The position numbers were made by a program, and so were the translations under genes. 64,000 nt of DNA, taken from Bacillota bacterium (GTDB lineage Bacteria; Bacillota; Clostridia; Peptostreptococcales; Anaerovoracaceae). The stretch is taken from positions 1 through 64,000 of the forward strand of contig JAFRJI010000002.1 in the NCBI GenBank assembly GCA_017432345.1. Reading direction: 5' to 3'. The notes beneath the pieces were generated by a model, which saw only the letters and a list, made by a program, of their open reading frames with translations, was not told where the DNA came from and did no database searches. Below, piece after piece: positions 1 through 7,811 of the stretch (position 1 is its first letter; each line of letters begins with the position of its first letter).

Positions 1-27
1 CCTTTCGGTGGAAAGGGGCCTTTTATT
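1..27 (+). terminator. Right half of an intrinsic terminator at the window edge
   Basis: CCTTT (1-5) pairs with AAAGG (12-16) around a CGGTGG loop. The right arm continues as GGCC and is followed by TTTTATT. The rest of the left arm would lie before the window. It probably ends a plus-strand gene outside the window. Confidence 0.5.
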
Positions 28-59
28 GTGAGTCTTATACATGAGGCATAAAGGTTATT

Positions 60-432
60 TTAGATGGGGGGGGGTAGCTCGGTATCCAGTTGGTGATCGG
101 ATGCTTTATGTATAAGGTTAATGAAGCTTTCTACAAGATTCTGCTCTTCTTCCGAGAGACGAGACACTTTGTCTACCAATGAGCCCTCGTTAATATCCGA
201 TGATCTCACATGTCCAAACAGCAAAACATCACTGGGCACATCCAGTGTCTGACACATATTCTTTATGGTTGTTATCGAAGCACCGCTAATTCCTCTTTCT
301 AAGTCAGATAGATATTGTAGTGTAACGCCGATTTCTTCTGCTAATTGTTCTTGTGTATAACTCCTTTTTCGGCGGATGGAATGTAATAATAGAATGAATT
401 TCTTAAAAGAATAACTGTTAAAAGTAAATCAT
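60..432 (-). pseudogene. XRE-family helix-turn-helix regulator, frameshifted near its start
   Basis: Read on the minus strand, the open frame from 428 down to 60 encodes a typical Cro/CI (XRE) HTH, with RRKRSYTQEQLAEEIGV then LQYLSDLERG, followed by a short helical tail, about 120 residues in all. This frame has no ATG, GTG or TTG ahead of the HTH. An ATG at 432-430 lies one frame away, and removing one base from the four-base A run at 420-423 (plus strand) would join it to the HTH frame (MIYFNSYSF...). The gene is therefore either a recent pseudogene, a sequencing indel, or starts at a rare ATT codon. DNA binding is established for the family; the target is unknown. Confidence 0.6.
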
Positions 433-548
433 AAGACAATAACAAGGGTGTAAAATATTTTTATGTTTTATAAAATTATTTTTACATCTTTTTATTTTGC
501 GGCAACGACTGAGGTAATAAGAGAAAAAAAGGAACGCTAGTGTTTTGA

Positions 549-902
549 ACGTTTGATTCTGAAGTTCTTGATTTGTTTGAGAAATATGATTGGAAGGGAA
601 ATGTTCGTGAATTAAAAAATGTTATAGAAAGCATGGTTATTATATGCGACGAAGATACCCTTAAAATAAAACACATTCCGGATATAAGTCATAGTCAAAT
701 AATGAAATCATATTTAGAGTCAGAGGAAAATAGTGATAGTGATAGCAATAATACTTTAGAAGTAATCATCAAACAAAAGGAAATTCAGGCTATAAGATGG
801 GCACTCGATAAAACGGATGGTAATAAAGCAAAGGCAGCAAAGATATTGGGCATATCGCCACAGTCATTAAATTATAAGCTGAAAAAATTCAATATTATGT
901 AA
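549..902 (+). pseudogene. C-terminal stump of a sigma-54-dependent activator
   Basis: The frame encodes the end of an AAA+ domain (YDWKGNVRELKNVIE, the usual GNVREL signature) and a complete Fis-type HTH at the C-terminus (KAKAAKILGISPQSLNYKLKK). Everything upstream (receiver or PAS domain, Walker A, GAFTGA loop) is missing. An in-frame TGA sits at 546-548, directly before the homologous part. A TTG at 573 is the only start-like codon and has no convincing ribosome site. A protein of this length could at most bind DNA and could not open sigma-54 promoters. It is best read as a deletion remnant, perhaps of the former regulator of the cluster that follows. Confidence 0.7.
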
Positions 903-1017
903 TGATATGTTTTGTTAGTATTACAACAAACTGTGAGAAAGAATTCCATTCATCCATCTTATGTGAGATAATAGCGTTGAGAATGAAACTATTGTAAGAA
1001 TCCATGGTTATAAGAAT

Positions 1018-1722
1018 ATGTTAAAGAACCTAAATGTCATCTTCGATATGGATGGTGTGATCTTTGATTCCGAACGGTTCTTTCTGGAATGCTGCATACC
1101 GGCAGCGGAGAAAGCAGGACTGGAAGGGATGCGGGACGTAGCCTATCAATGCATCGGTCTTACTGAAAAGGAGACCGAGAAATTGTTATGGAATAAATAC
1201 CGAGACATGGAGCGACTAGAAGTCTTTCGACAGGAACTGGTAAGCGCTTTTCAGGCGCGATATCAAGAGTCTGGTCTTCCGTTGAAACCTGGTGTGGTAG
1301 AGCTTCTGACGTTTCTAATGGACGCGGGCGCTAAGACCGCTATCGGTTCATCCACAAGGTCGGATACTATTAAAGAAGAACTGCATGATGCGGATCTGCT
1401 CGGGTATTTCGACGTGATTGTCGGCGGTGAGATGGTGGAAGCCAGCAAGCCGGAACCGGATCTGTTTCTGCGTGCAGCGAAGGAACTTGGATGTGATAGT
1501 AAGGACTGCTACATTATTGAAGATTCACACCATGGCGTCCGGGCCGCGCGGAAAGCGGGCGCGAAGGTCATCATGGTTCCGGATCTTCTGCCACCGACTG
1601 AAGAAATCCGGGCACTCACAGACTGGGTGTTTCATTCTTTGCTGGACGTAAGAGAGTTTTTCTTGCATGAGCTTCAAAGTGTCGAAACAGATGTAGACCT
1701 AGAAAGGAACAAGTATGTATGA
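1018..1722 (+). CDS. HAD-superfamily phosphatase, beta-phosphoglucomutase-like
   Basis: A 234-residue protein with the four HAD motifs: DMDGV at residues 10-14 (nucleophile D10, acid D12), a GSST motif II near residue 108, KPEPD for the motif III lysine near 144, and IEDSHHGV for motif IV near 168. A helical cap lies between motifs I and II, as in subfamily I enzymes that act on small phosphorylated metabolites or sugar phosphates. The stop codon overlaps the next start (ATGTATGA), so it is translationally coupled to the amidohydrolase. No clear Shine-Dalgarno precedes the ATG. The substrate cannot be read from the sequence. Confidence 0.85.
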   Translation: MLKNLNVIFDMDGVIFDSERFFLECCIPAAEKAGLEGMRDVAYQCIGLTEKETEKLLWNKYRDMERLEVFRQELVSAFQARYQESGLPLKPGVVELLTFLMDAGAKTAIGSSTRSDTIKEELHDADLLGYFDVIVGGEMVEASKPEPDLFLRAAKELGCDSKDCYIIEDSHHGVRAARKAGAKVIMVPDLLPPTEEIRALTDWVFHSLLDVREFFLHELQSVETDVDLERNKYV

Positions 1723-2527
1723 GAAATTGCGAATTGCAATTGCGCAAGCAGAAGCAAGTATTGCTGACCCTGAAGGAAACACGAGAAAAATAAAAGAATG
1801 GATCAAAACGGCTGTTGATAAAGGCGCTAATATGATCTGCTTCCCAGAACTGTTTTATTCTGCTTATGATGTCAATGCCGAGGAGCTGAAAAGATGCGCG
1901 ATAGGGGAAGACGATGTATTCTTCCAAGACCTGAAAGCTCTCGCGAAAGAATACGAAATCAATATTCTGATTTCATATCCTGAAAAAAGCAAGGAAGGCA
2001 AACCATATATTTCATTCGCATATATTGATTCTAACGGAACGCTCATCTGCAATCATAGGAAGTCTTATTTATGGCTGGGAGAAAAAGAGAAAGTTACCCC
2101 GGGAGAGCCGGTCTATAAAGTTCTCGATACGCCTTTTGGGAAGATCGGTCTTCTTATCTGCTACGAAATCGAATTTCCAGAGCCTGTCAGAATACTAACA
2201 TTAAAGGGAGCTGAAATCATTATTTCAACCATGGCTTTTGATCTTATTGAAGACCTTCAAAAATACATTTCTGCTATGGGAGTACTTAACCAGGTATATG
2301 CTATCGGAGTAAACGGATGTGCACCGGACAAAGAATTTTGCAGAGGAAAGAGCTGCATATCCGATCAATGGGGCAATATCGTCTTTGCGCTGGATGAAGG
2401 CAAAGAACAGTTGGGATTATATGAGATTGACTTGGAAAAGCAAAACCGGAGAAATGACTCGCCACATAAGAAAGACTTTCTAAAAGATACATTGCAGCAG
2501 CTGGCTCAAATGGAAGAGTGGAAATAG
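1715..2527 (+). CDS. Carbon-nitrogen hydrolase (nitrilase superfamily)
   Basis: A 270-residue protein, normal length for the family, with the catalytic triad visible as E45 (FPELFYS), K116 (HRKSYLW) and C149 (GLLICYEIEFPEP). Members hydrolyse amides, N-carbamoyl compounds or nitriles in the cytoplasm. AAAGGAA lies just before the ATG, and the gene overlaps the HAD phosphatase by 8 bases. Together with the NCS1 permease downstream, it fits uptake and ring or amide cleavage of a nitrogenous compound (for example a ureido or amide intermediate), but this is inference. A Glu follows the active-site C-Y pair, as in many amidases. Confidence 0.85.
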   Translation: MYEKLRIAIAQAEASIADPEGNTRKIKEWIKTAVDKGANMICFPELFYSAYDVNAEELKRCAIGEDDVFFQDLKALAKEYEINILISYPEKSKEGKPYISFAYIDSNGTLICNHRKSYLWLGEKEKVTPGEPVYKVLDTPFGKIGLLICYEIEFPEPVRILTLKGAEIIISTMAFDLIEDLQKYISAMGVLNQVYAIGVNGCAPDKEFCRGKSCISDQWGNIVFALDEGKEQLGLYEIDLEKQNRRNDSPHKKDFLKDTLQQLAQMEEWK

Positions 2528-2555
2528 TAGCTGTGATATTATTGCTTTTGTATTG

Positions 2556-2580
2556 CGACAATTTTTGTTTCTAATCCCGA
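2556..2580 (+). promoter_or_regulatory. Candidate operator, copy 1 of a shared motif
   Basis: CGACAATTTTTGTTTCTAAT at 2556-2575 closely matches CGACAATTTTTTTGTTCTATT at 6440-6460. Both start 171-174 bases ahead of the next start codon in the same gene cluster. The gap 2528-2729 holds no other gene; a small GCAC/GTGC hairpin lies at about 2700-2714, just before the ribosome site. Confidence 0.4.
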
Positions 2581-2729
2581 ACAAGGAGGTAAAGTTATAA
2601 ATAGACTAAAATAAAGAGGGTAATAAACGCACCGACGCCCAAGTCCTTGCATGATATATTGTGCGTAAAACAACAGGTTTCATTTAAGCAGTTGTTAAAG
2701 CACGGTATTGTGCGAAAGGAGTGATCTGT

Positions 2730-2951
2730 ATGGAGGATAGAATCTATGGAAATATAGATAATGTCAGAGCAGAACTGAAGGGTAATACTGAGTTTGATAG
2801 TGATATTGAAGAACAGCTGATTGAAAGGATTGCTGAGATTGAGGCAAACGACGGAGTTGTCCCGCCGATGTTGAAGCCGGACTGGATTGCAATTATTGTA
2901 ATGACAGCCATTTCAGTCATTGGAATCATTATTACTTTGGGGCTGTTTTAA
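2730..2951 (+). CDS. Small single-span membrane protein ahead of an NCS1 permease
   Basis: A 73-residue protein starting at ATG 2730, chosen because AAAGGAG (2715-2721) sits 8 bases upstream; a GTG at 2721 overlaps that ribosome site. The N-terminal two thirds are hydrophilic and acidic, with a helical IEEQLIERIAEIEAND stretch. A proline-containing PPMLKPDW turn leads into one hydrophobic segment of about 20 residues at the extreme C-terminus. It ends 29 bases before the permease start, so the two are probably co-expressed. I recognise no family. By position it could be an accessory subunit or regulator of the permease, which is inference. Confidence 0.7.
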   Translation: MEDRIYGNIDNVRAELKGNTEFDSDIEEQLIERIAEIEANDGVVPPMLKPDWIAIIVMTAISVIGIIITLGLF

Positions 2952-2980
2952 TTGAGGATCAGAAAGGTGTGGTGTGACAA

Positions 2981-4411
2981 ATGGAAAGTTTGAATAGACA
3001 AGCGCAATTCCAGAGTATACCTACTATGAAAAATGAGCGGACATGCGGTTTCTGGGATGCGACTTTTATAAACACTGGCTGGGCCATTGCAACCTGGTGT
3101 TTTCTTACCGGTGCATTAACTGCCAGTCTGGTAGATTTTAAGACGGCGATATTCTGTACCGTATTCGGTAACATGCTCGGCGTTATGATAATGCTGATTG
3201 CAGAAATATCGGTAACCGTCAAATATGGAATTGATACTTATCCAGCCATGGTTAGTTTCCTTGGACGAAACGGAATGAAGTTCATGTTGATATTCTTCGT
3301 TCTCTTGAATCTCGGCTGGGTTGCGGTCCTTTCTCTGATGTTCTCAAGAGCAGTTCAGAACATCTATGAGGCTATATCCGGGAACGTGAGTCCACCTGCT
3401 ATGTTTACAGCGGTAGCGATAATAGCGGTCTTAATAACGTGGCTACTGGTATACAAAGGTGTCCGTGCGATAGCATGGATGAACAGAATCGTTGTACCTT
3501 GTCTGGCAGTACTCATGATCGTCATGTTCTATTTTATCATGACAGGTTACGGAGCCGACGCTGTATTTAGTTCAAAGGCATTAGCACCATATGATAATCA
3601 TATTGTGAACATTATACTCTGTATCGAGCTGAATGTCGGAGCAGGTTTGTCATGGTATGCAAGCTTGGGAAGCTTGACCAGAACCACAAAGACATCACGG
3701 GGTGCAATGTGGGCAAATGTTATTGGTGTTAACTTCATGGCGGATGTTGCATGTCTGTTAGGTGCAGCTGCCGCATACGTCATCGGCGGAGACGACCCGA
3801 CTACTTGGATGATTCCTCTGGGCGGCCTCGTTCTTGGCGGACTTGGACTTATCTTCGTCATGATTGGTAATATTACATCCAATGCGATCGTCATGTACGC
3901 GACATGTCTCGGACTTAAACAATTCAAGTTCTTCGCGGGAATCAGTTGGCTGAAGACGACAGCACTATTCGTTCTACCAGTATTGATTCTGTTGTTCTTC
4001 CCAGATTTTGTTTATGGAAACTATCAGATACTGCTTAATGGAAGCGCAGCATTCTTCGCGTCACTTGCCGCAGTGCAGTTCGTAGATTTCATCATGATGA
4101 GAAAAGGATATCTGGATCTCCGGTCTGTATATAACAACAAAGAGTCTTCAGCGTTCCGTTACTGGGGCGGTGTCAACTGGGGCGGATTCATCAGTATTAT
4201 CGTTGGCGGTGTGGTATACTGCCTGCTCTTGAACCCGTTGACTTGGGAATACAGCGGTGCTCTGTTGGTATTCAAGTCCGTTTCGATCCCGGCCTTCCTG
4301 GTAGCAGGTATTCTGTACCTGATCTGGGCGACAGCAGTAATGAAGCCGTCTGGAAAGGGCTCTATCGAAGAATATAAGCGTTACTTCGCAGCAGTGAAAG
4401 GAAATCAGTAA
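2981..4411 (+). CDS. NCS1-family nucleobase/cytosine-type permease
   Basis: A 476-residue integral membrane protein with about 12 hydrophobic segments, the usual size for NCS1 (CodB/PurT-type) symporters. The N-terminal GFWDATFINTGWAIATWCFLTG region and the following glycine-rich helices match the family's first two substrate-binding helices. NCS1 proteins import cytosine, purines, allantoin, hydantoins or the thiamine pyrimidine with Na+ or H+. It lies directly downstream of the 73-residue membrane peptide. The specificity is not readable, but the neighbouring amidohydrolase suggests a nitrogen heterocycle or its breakdown product. Confidence 0.85.
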   Translation: MESLNRQAQFQSIPTMKNERTCGFWDATFINTGWAIATWCFLTGALTASLVDFKTAIFCTVFGNMLGVMIMLIAEISVTVKYGIDTYPAMVSFLGRNGMKFMLIFFVLLNLGWVAVLSLMFSRAVQNIYEAISGNVSPPAMFTAVAIIAVLITWLLVYKGVRAIAWMNRIVVPCLAVLMIVMFYFIMTGYGADAVFSSKALAPYDNHIVNIILCIELNVGAGLSWYASLGSLTRTTKTSRGAMWANVIGVNFMADVACLLGAAAAYVIGGDDPTTWMIPLGGLVLGGLGLIFVMIGNITSNAIVMYATCLGLKQFKFFAGISWLKTTALFVLPVLILLFFPDFVYGNYQILLNGSAAFFASLAAVQFVDFIMMRKGYLDLRSVYNNKESSAFRYWGGVNWGGFISIIVGGVVYCLLLNPLTWEYSGALLVFKSVSIPAFLVAGILYLIWATAVMKPSGKGSIEEYKRYFAAVKGNQ

Positions 4412-4441
4412 TAGATTGGCAAGATAATAACGTTAAATGAG

Positions 4442-4478
4442 TTAAGGGCGAACCATTAATAATATGGTTCGCTCTTAA
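4442..4478 (+). terminator. 15-bp stem hairpin after the permease
   Basis: TTAAGGGCGAACCAT (4442-4456) pairs with ATGGTTCGCTCTTAA (4464-4478) through one G-T pair, around a 7-base loop. There is no strong T run after it, so it may be a weak terminator or an mRNA-stabilising stem. Confidence 0.55.
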
Positions 4479-4482
4479 TATA

Positions 4483-4491
4483 TGGTATAAT
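4483..4491 (+). promoter_or_regulatory. Extended -10 promoter for the AraC regulator
   Basis: TGGTATAAT is a consensus extended -10 (TGn-TATAAT), ending 24 bases before the ATG at 4516. No good -35 hexamer is present, as is common for extended -10 promoters. Confidence 0.55.
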
Positions 4492-4515
4492 TATGAAAAA
4501 TTGCGAGGTAACGTT

Positions 4516-6432
4516 ATGAAGAATGTATGTCCAATTACGTTGTACCTAAAGACCGGAAGCATTGAAACGCACTGGCACGATGAAGAATGTGAAATCATTC
4601 TCGCTCTTTCCGGGAAGATCCGGGTCAAGAATTACAGCTATGTATTCGATTTAGAAGAGAATGATGTGATCTTCATCAATAAAACCGAAGTACACGAGAT
4701 CATTATGTTAGACGATGAAGCGAAATGTCTTATCGTCCATATTAATAAGTTCGATTATGAGGACATCGTCGAAGAGGCAAGCAAAATATTCTTCCTGAGG
4801 AATCCGGTTGGAACAGAAGGGGAGGATGCTTTACCGCTATTAAGGCAGCTCATCGCTGAAATCTTTTTTGAAATCAAATATAAGAACAGCGGTTACATCA
4901 AACGCGTGACGGACATTGGCAAAAATCTGCTGATCCTTATGCAGGATAATTTTAATTATCTTTATATCGTCAAACAGGATTTCAGAAAGGACGAGCAGTA
5001 CAACCGAATTTGGGAAGCATTTGATTATATACTTCACCATTACAAAGAGAAAATCACTTTAGGAGAAATATCCTCTCATATCCATTTAAGTAAAACGTAC
5101 TTTTCCCATCATATGCGCGAGTTGACAGGCATGACTTTTGAACAGTGGATGAACGCTTTCCGGTTGGAAGGTGCCATGCGGTTGTTGATTTCCACTGATT
5201 TGAGCATGACTTCCATTTCTTATGAAAGTGGCTTTTCGGATCCGAAGTATTTTGTAAAAACATTTAAGGAGTATTTCGGTATTTCTCCAATGGAATATAT
5301 GGAGACCGAAAAAAGAGCACAAGAAAAGAGAACTGTTTTCGAGGATGATGCCTCATTGGAAGACGATGTTTTTAATATGAAAATGAGTGCCTATTCGCTG
5401 GGAGGTGCTGATAACTATCACAGAAATGAAAAACGTGATTTGATACGTCTTGATATTTCCGATGAGATAACGCGCCAAACCTGGAATAAGTACTTTCATA
5501 ACTGTCTGGATCTCGGCAGCATGAACCGTCTCCTGGAACGGAGAAATTTCGAGGAGTTGCTGCAAGAAGTACAGAGGGACATCGGATTTGAAAGTTTTCA
5601 ATTCTCTATACCAGATCATAATGACACAGCGTTTGATTGGAACGGTTTTTATTCTCTTGTGGATGTACTCTCCGACTATTCCCAATCCATCGGTCTTGTG
5701 ATGAGCATTAACGACGGTCAACTTAAGAAAAAGTGCTGCAGCAGATACGGCAGCGAGGTCGTTTCGAATTGGAGATTCCTGACAGCGGATGAAGAAACGG
5801 CAGACGTGGAGGATGTTCAACCATACGCTAAAATGTATGGGCCGCTGACCTTCGCATATGATGTTCTGATTCGTGATAAGAAGATCAATACACAAAAGAT
5901 GTTTTCCGATAGCGACTCTCTTACCGCCCTCGGAAACCAAAGCCTATATAACCGAATTGGGGTCAAGACTCCTCTCTATCTAGTGAATCAGCTGATGGCG
6001 AAACTAGAAGGGGAGAAAATCATGTCCGGAGAACGATTCATCGTCACCAGAAAGGACAGAGACTATTATGTGCTTGTCTGGAATCCTCCAACGGAGGTGT
6101 TGCCATTAAATATACCAGGTACGATGAAAGGGGAGATCAGTGAAAGAACGATCGCGTTTGTAGGTAAGGGCCTTGACGAAATGATCCGCCTGAATCTTTC
6201 TGAAAAAAGCTATATTGTAAAAGAATATATTTTCGATACAAGGTGTTTTGGTGATTATGGCGGAATTCCTGACCATCATATCGCCAGTCTCCTGACGGAT
6301 CGAAATGTACGCGAATTGAATCATAGCCGAATGCTGCGAATGCGTTACTTCTACATGGAAAACTCTGAGGTGACATTCTTCAATCACACGGAACCGGGGT
6401 TCGCAGAGCTTATGATTTTTAAGCGCGTTTGA
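4516..6432 (+). CDS. AraC-family regulator with cupin and glycoside-hydrolase-like C-terminal domain
   Basis: A 638-residue protein starting at ATG 4516, which has GAGGT 8 bases upstream (a TTG at 4501 is a poorer choice). Residues 1-90 form a cupin-like effector domain (HWHDEECEIILALSG). Two AraC HTHs follow at about 165-265 (LGEISSHIHLSKTYFSHHMREL and SFSDPKYFVKTFKEYFGISPMEY types). The last 360 residues resemble the GH39-like TIM barrel and beta domain attached to some Bacillota AraC proteins (GVKTPLYLVNQLM and YYVLVWNPP segments). That domain probably acts as a sensor rather than an enzyme. It lies between the permease and the alcohol dehydrogenases and most likely controls both. Confidence 0.85.
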   Translation: MKNVCPITLYLKTGSIETHWHDEECEIILALSGKIRVKNYSYVFDLEENDVIFINKTEVHEIIMLDDEAKCLIVHINKFDYEDIVEEASKIFFLRNPVGTEGEDALPLLRQLIAEIFFEIKYKNSGYIKRVTDIGKNLLILMQDNFNYLYIVKQDFRKDEQYNRIWEAFDYILHHYKEKITLGEISSHIHLSKTYFSHHMRELTGMTFEQWMNAFRLEGAMRLLISTDLSMTSISYESGFSDPKYFVKTFKEYFGISPMEYMETEKRAQEKRTVFEDDASLEDDVFNMKMSAYSLGGADNYHRNEKRDLIRLDISDEITRQTWNKYFHNCLDLGSMNRLLERRNFEELLQEVQRDIGFESFQFSIPDHNDTAFDWNGFYSLVDVLSDYSQSIGLVMSINDGQLKKKCCSRYGSEVVSNWRFLTADEETADVEDVQPYAKMYGPLTFAYDVLIRDKKINTQKMFSDSDSLTALGNQSLYNRIGVKTPLYLVNQLMAKLEGEKIMSGERFIVTRKDRDYYVLVWNPPTEVLPLNIPGTMKGEISERTIAFVGKGLDEMIRLNLSEKSYIVKEYIFDTRCFGDYGGIPDHHIASLLTDRNVRELNHSRMLRMRYFYMENSEVTFFNHTEPGFAELMIFKRV

Positions 6433-6439
6433 GTTGGTA

Positions 6440-6466
6440 CGACAATTTTTTTGTTCTATTAGGACA
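6440..6466 (+). promoter_or_regulatory. Candidate operator, copy 2 of a shared motif
   Basis: CGACAATTTTTTTGTTCTATT begins 171 bases before the first alcohol dehydrogenase start and is followed by AGGACAAT, giving a loose ACAAT/ATTGT symmetry. It matches copy 1 at 2556. Confidence 0.4.
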
Positions 6467-6515
6467 ATAACGCATACCACCTTGTAAAATAGATGATGAA
6501 AATAAATATCTGATG

Positions 6516-6549
6516 AAAAACAGCATAATATCAGCAATGCTGTTTTTTT
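6516..6549 (+). terminator. Intrinsic terminator after the AraC gene
   Basis: AAAAACAGCAT (6516-6526) pairs with ATGCTGTTTTT (6537-6547) around a 10-base loop and ends in a run of seven T. It separates the regulator from the dehydrogenase genes. Confidence 0.75.
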
Positions 6550-6610
6550 GTTTGTAATTAGAATAAAGCTAGAATGTTGCATTAGGTTTTAAAAGAAGAG
6601 GTAATACGGA

Positions 6611-7789
6611 ATGAGTACGAACAAAATATTTGAATTCAATCATCATACGCGAATCTGTTTTGGCGCCGGAATGGTTAAAGAAACGGGTGCCGAAGTAAGT
6701 GCTTTCGGAAAAAGAGCGCTTGTTGTATCGGATAAGGGGATCGAGAATACGGGAATCGTTGAGAAAGTGTTAGAAAGCCTCTCAGAGAGTGGTGTGGAGT
6801 TTTGTCATTTCAATGATGTTACACCAAATCCGAGAGAAGCAGGAGTAGAAGCAGCTGCGGAACTGGGCAGAGAGTTCAACGCAGATGTCGTGGTCGGCAT
6901 TGGTGGTGGAAGCGCCATGGATACGGCAAAAGCTGCGAATGTCTTGATTTCAAACGGCGAAGATTGCGAATACTGGAAATGGGAGGCTAACAACAGCTTC
7001 TATAGAGATCCGCTTCCTACGATCTGCGTTCCGACTACATCCGGAACAGGAAGCGAAATCACCTATGAAGCTGTCATTACATCTGCAGCAAATCATGTCA
7101 AGATTTCCTTGTCAGACGGACCTGTACTGCAGCCAAAAGTCGCTATCATGGACCCTGAACTCACGATTACTGTTCCACCGCTTGTAACAGCATCAACCGG
7201 AATGGACGCATTGACACACGCTCTTGAAGCATATACCTGCACCTATTCAACACCAATCTGCGACGCACTCGCCATGTATGCTATGAGAGCGATATCTGGC
7301 AGCATCGTCGAGGCTACCAAAAATGGAACGAATATCGAAGCGAGAACTGACATGATGCTGGGAAGCCTGATGGGCGGCATGGCCTTTGCTAATTCCTTCC
7401 TGGGAGCTGTACATTCTCTGTCGGAGAGAATCGGTGGTTTTTACGACACGCCACACGGCATTGCCAATTCAATTTTCCTTCCTTGGGTAACACAGTACAA
7501 TATCTCAGCTGATTACGCTAAGCATGCCGTTGTAGCGGAATGTCTGGGAATCGATCGGCATGGTTTGACGGACAAGGAAGCATCGGAAAAAGCAGTTGAA
7601 AAACTGTTTGCAATGAATAAGGAACTAGGCATTCCGACTTTCAAGGAAGTAAAGAATGTTAATCCTGCAGATTTCGACATGATTGCTGACAGCTGTGTGA
7701 CGCACGCATGTACAGAAGCAAATCCTCGTGATATCGATAAAGCTGGGTTTATCAAAATATTACAGGATGCATACGATTATTCCTATTGA
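6611..7789 (+). CDS. Iron-containing alcohol dehydrogenase
   Basis: A 392-residue protein of the group III (iron-dependent) alcohol dehydrogenase family. The NAD(P)-binding GGGSAMDTAKA lies near residue 98, the GTGSEIT loop near 143. The metal ligands are visible as an Asp and a His in GMDALTHALEAY and two His residues in AVHSLSERIGGFYDTPHG. Such enzymes interconvert aldehydes or ketones with alcohols using NAD(P)H. GAGGT lies upstream of the ATG. A second, related paralogue follows 22 bases later, so the two are an operon pair, possibly acting on related aldehydes from the same pathway. Confidence 0.92.
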   Translation: MSTNKIFEFNHHTRICFGAGMVKETGAEVSAFGKRALVVSDKGIENTGIVEKVLESLSESGVEFCHFNDVTPNPREAGVEAAAELGREFNADVVVGIGGGSAMDTAKAANVLISNGEDCEYWKWEANNSFYRDPLPTICVPTTSGTGSEITYEAVITSAANHVKISLSDGPVLQPKVAIMDPELTITVPPLVTASTGMDALTHALEAYTCTYSTPICDALAMYAMRAISGSIVEATKNGTNIEARTDMMLGSLMGGMAFANSFLGAVHSLSERIGGFYDTPHGIANSIFLPWVTQYNISADYAKHAVVAECLGIDRHGLTDKEASEKAVEKLFAMNKELGIPTFKEVKNVNPADFDMIADSCVTHACTEANPRDIDKAGFIKILQDAYDYSY

Positions 7790-7811
7790 TAACTAAAAAT
7801 AGATGGAGTGA

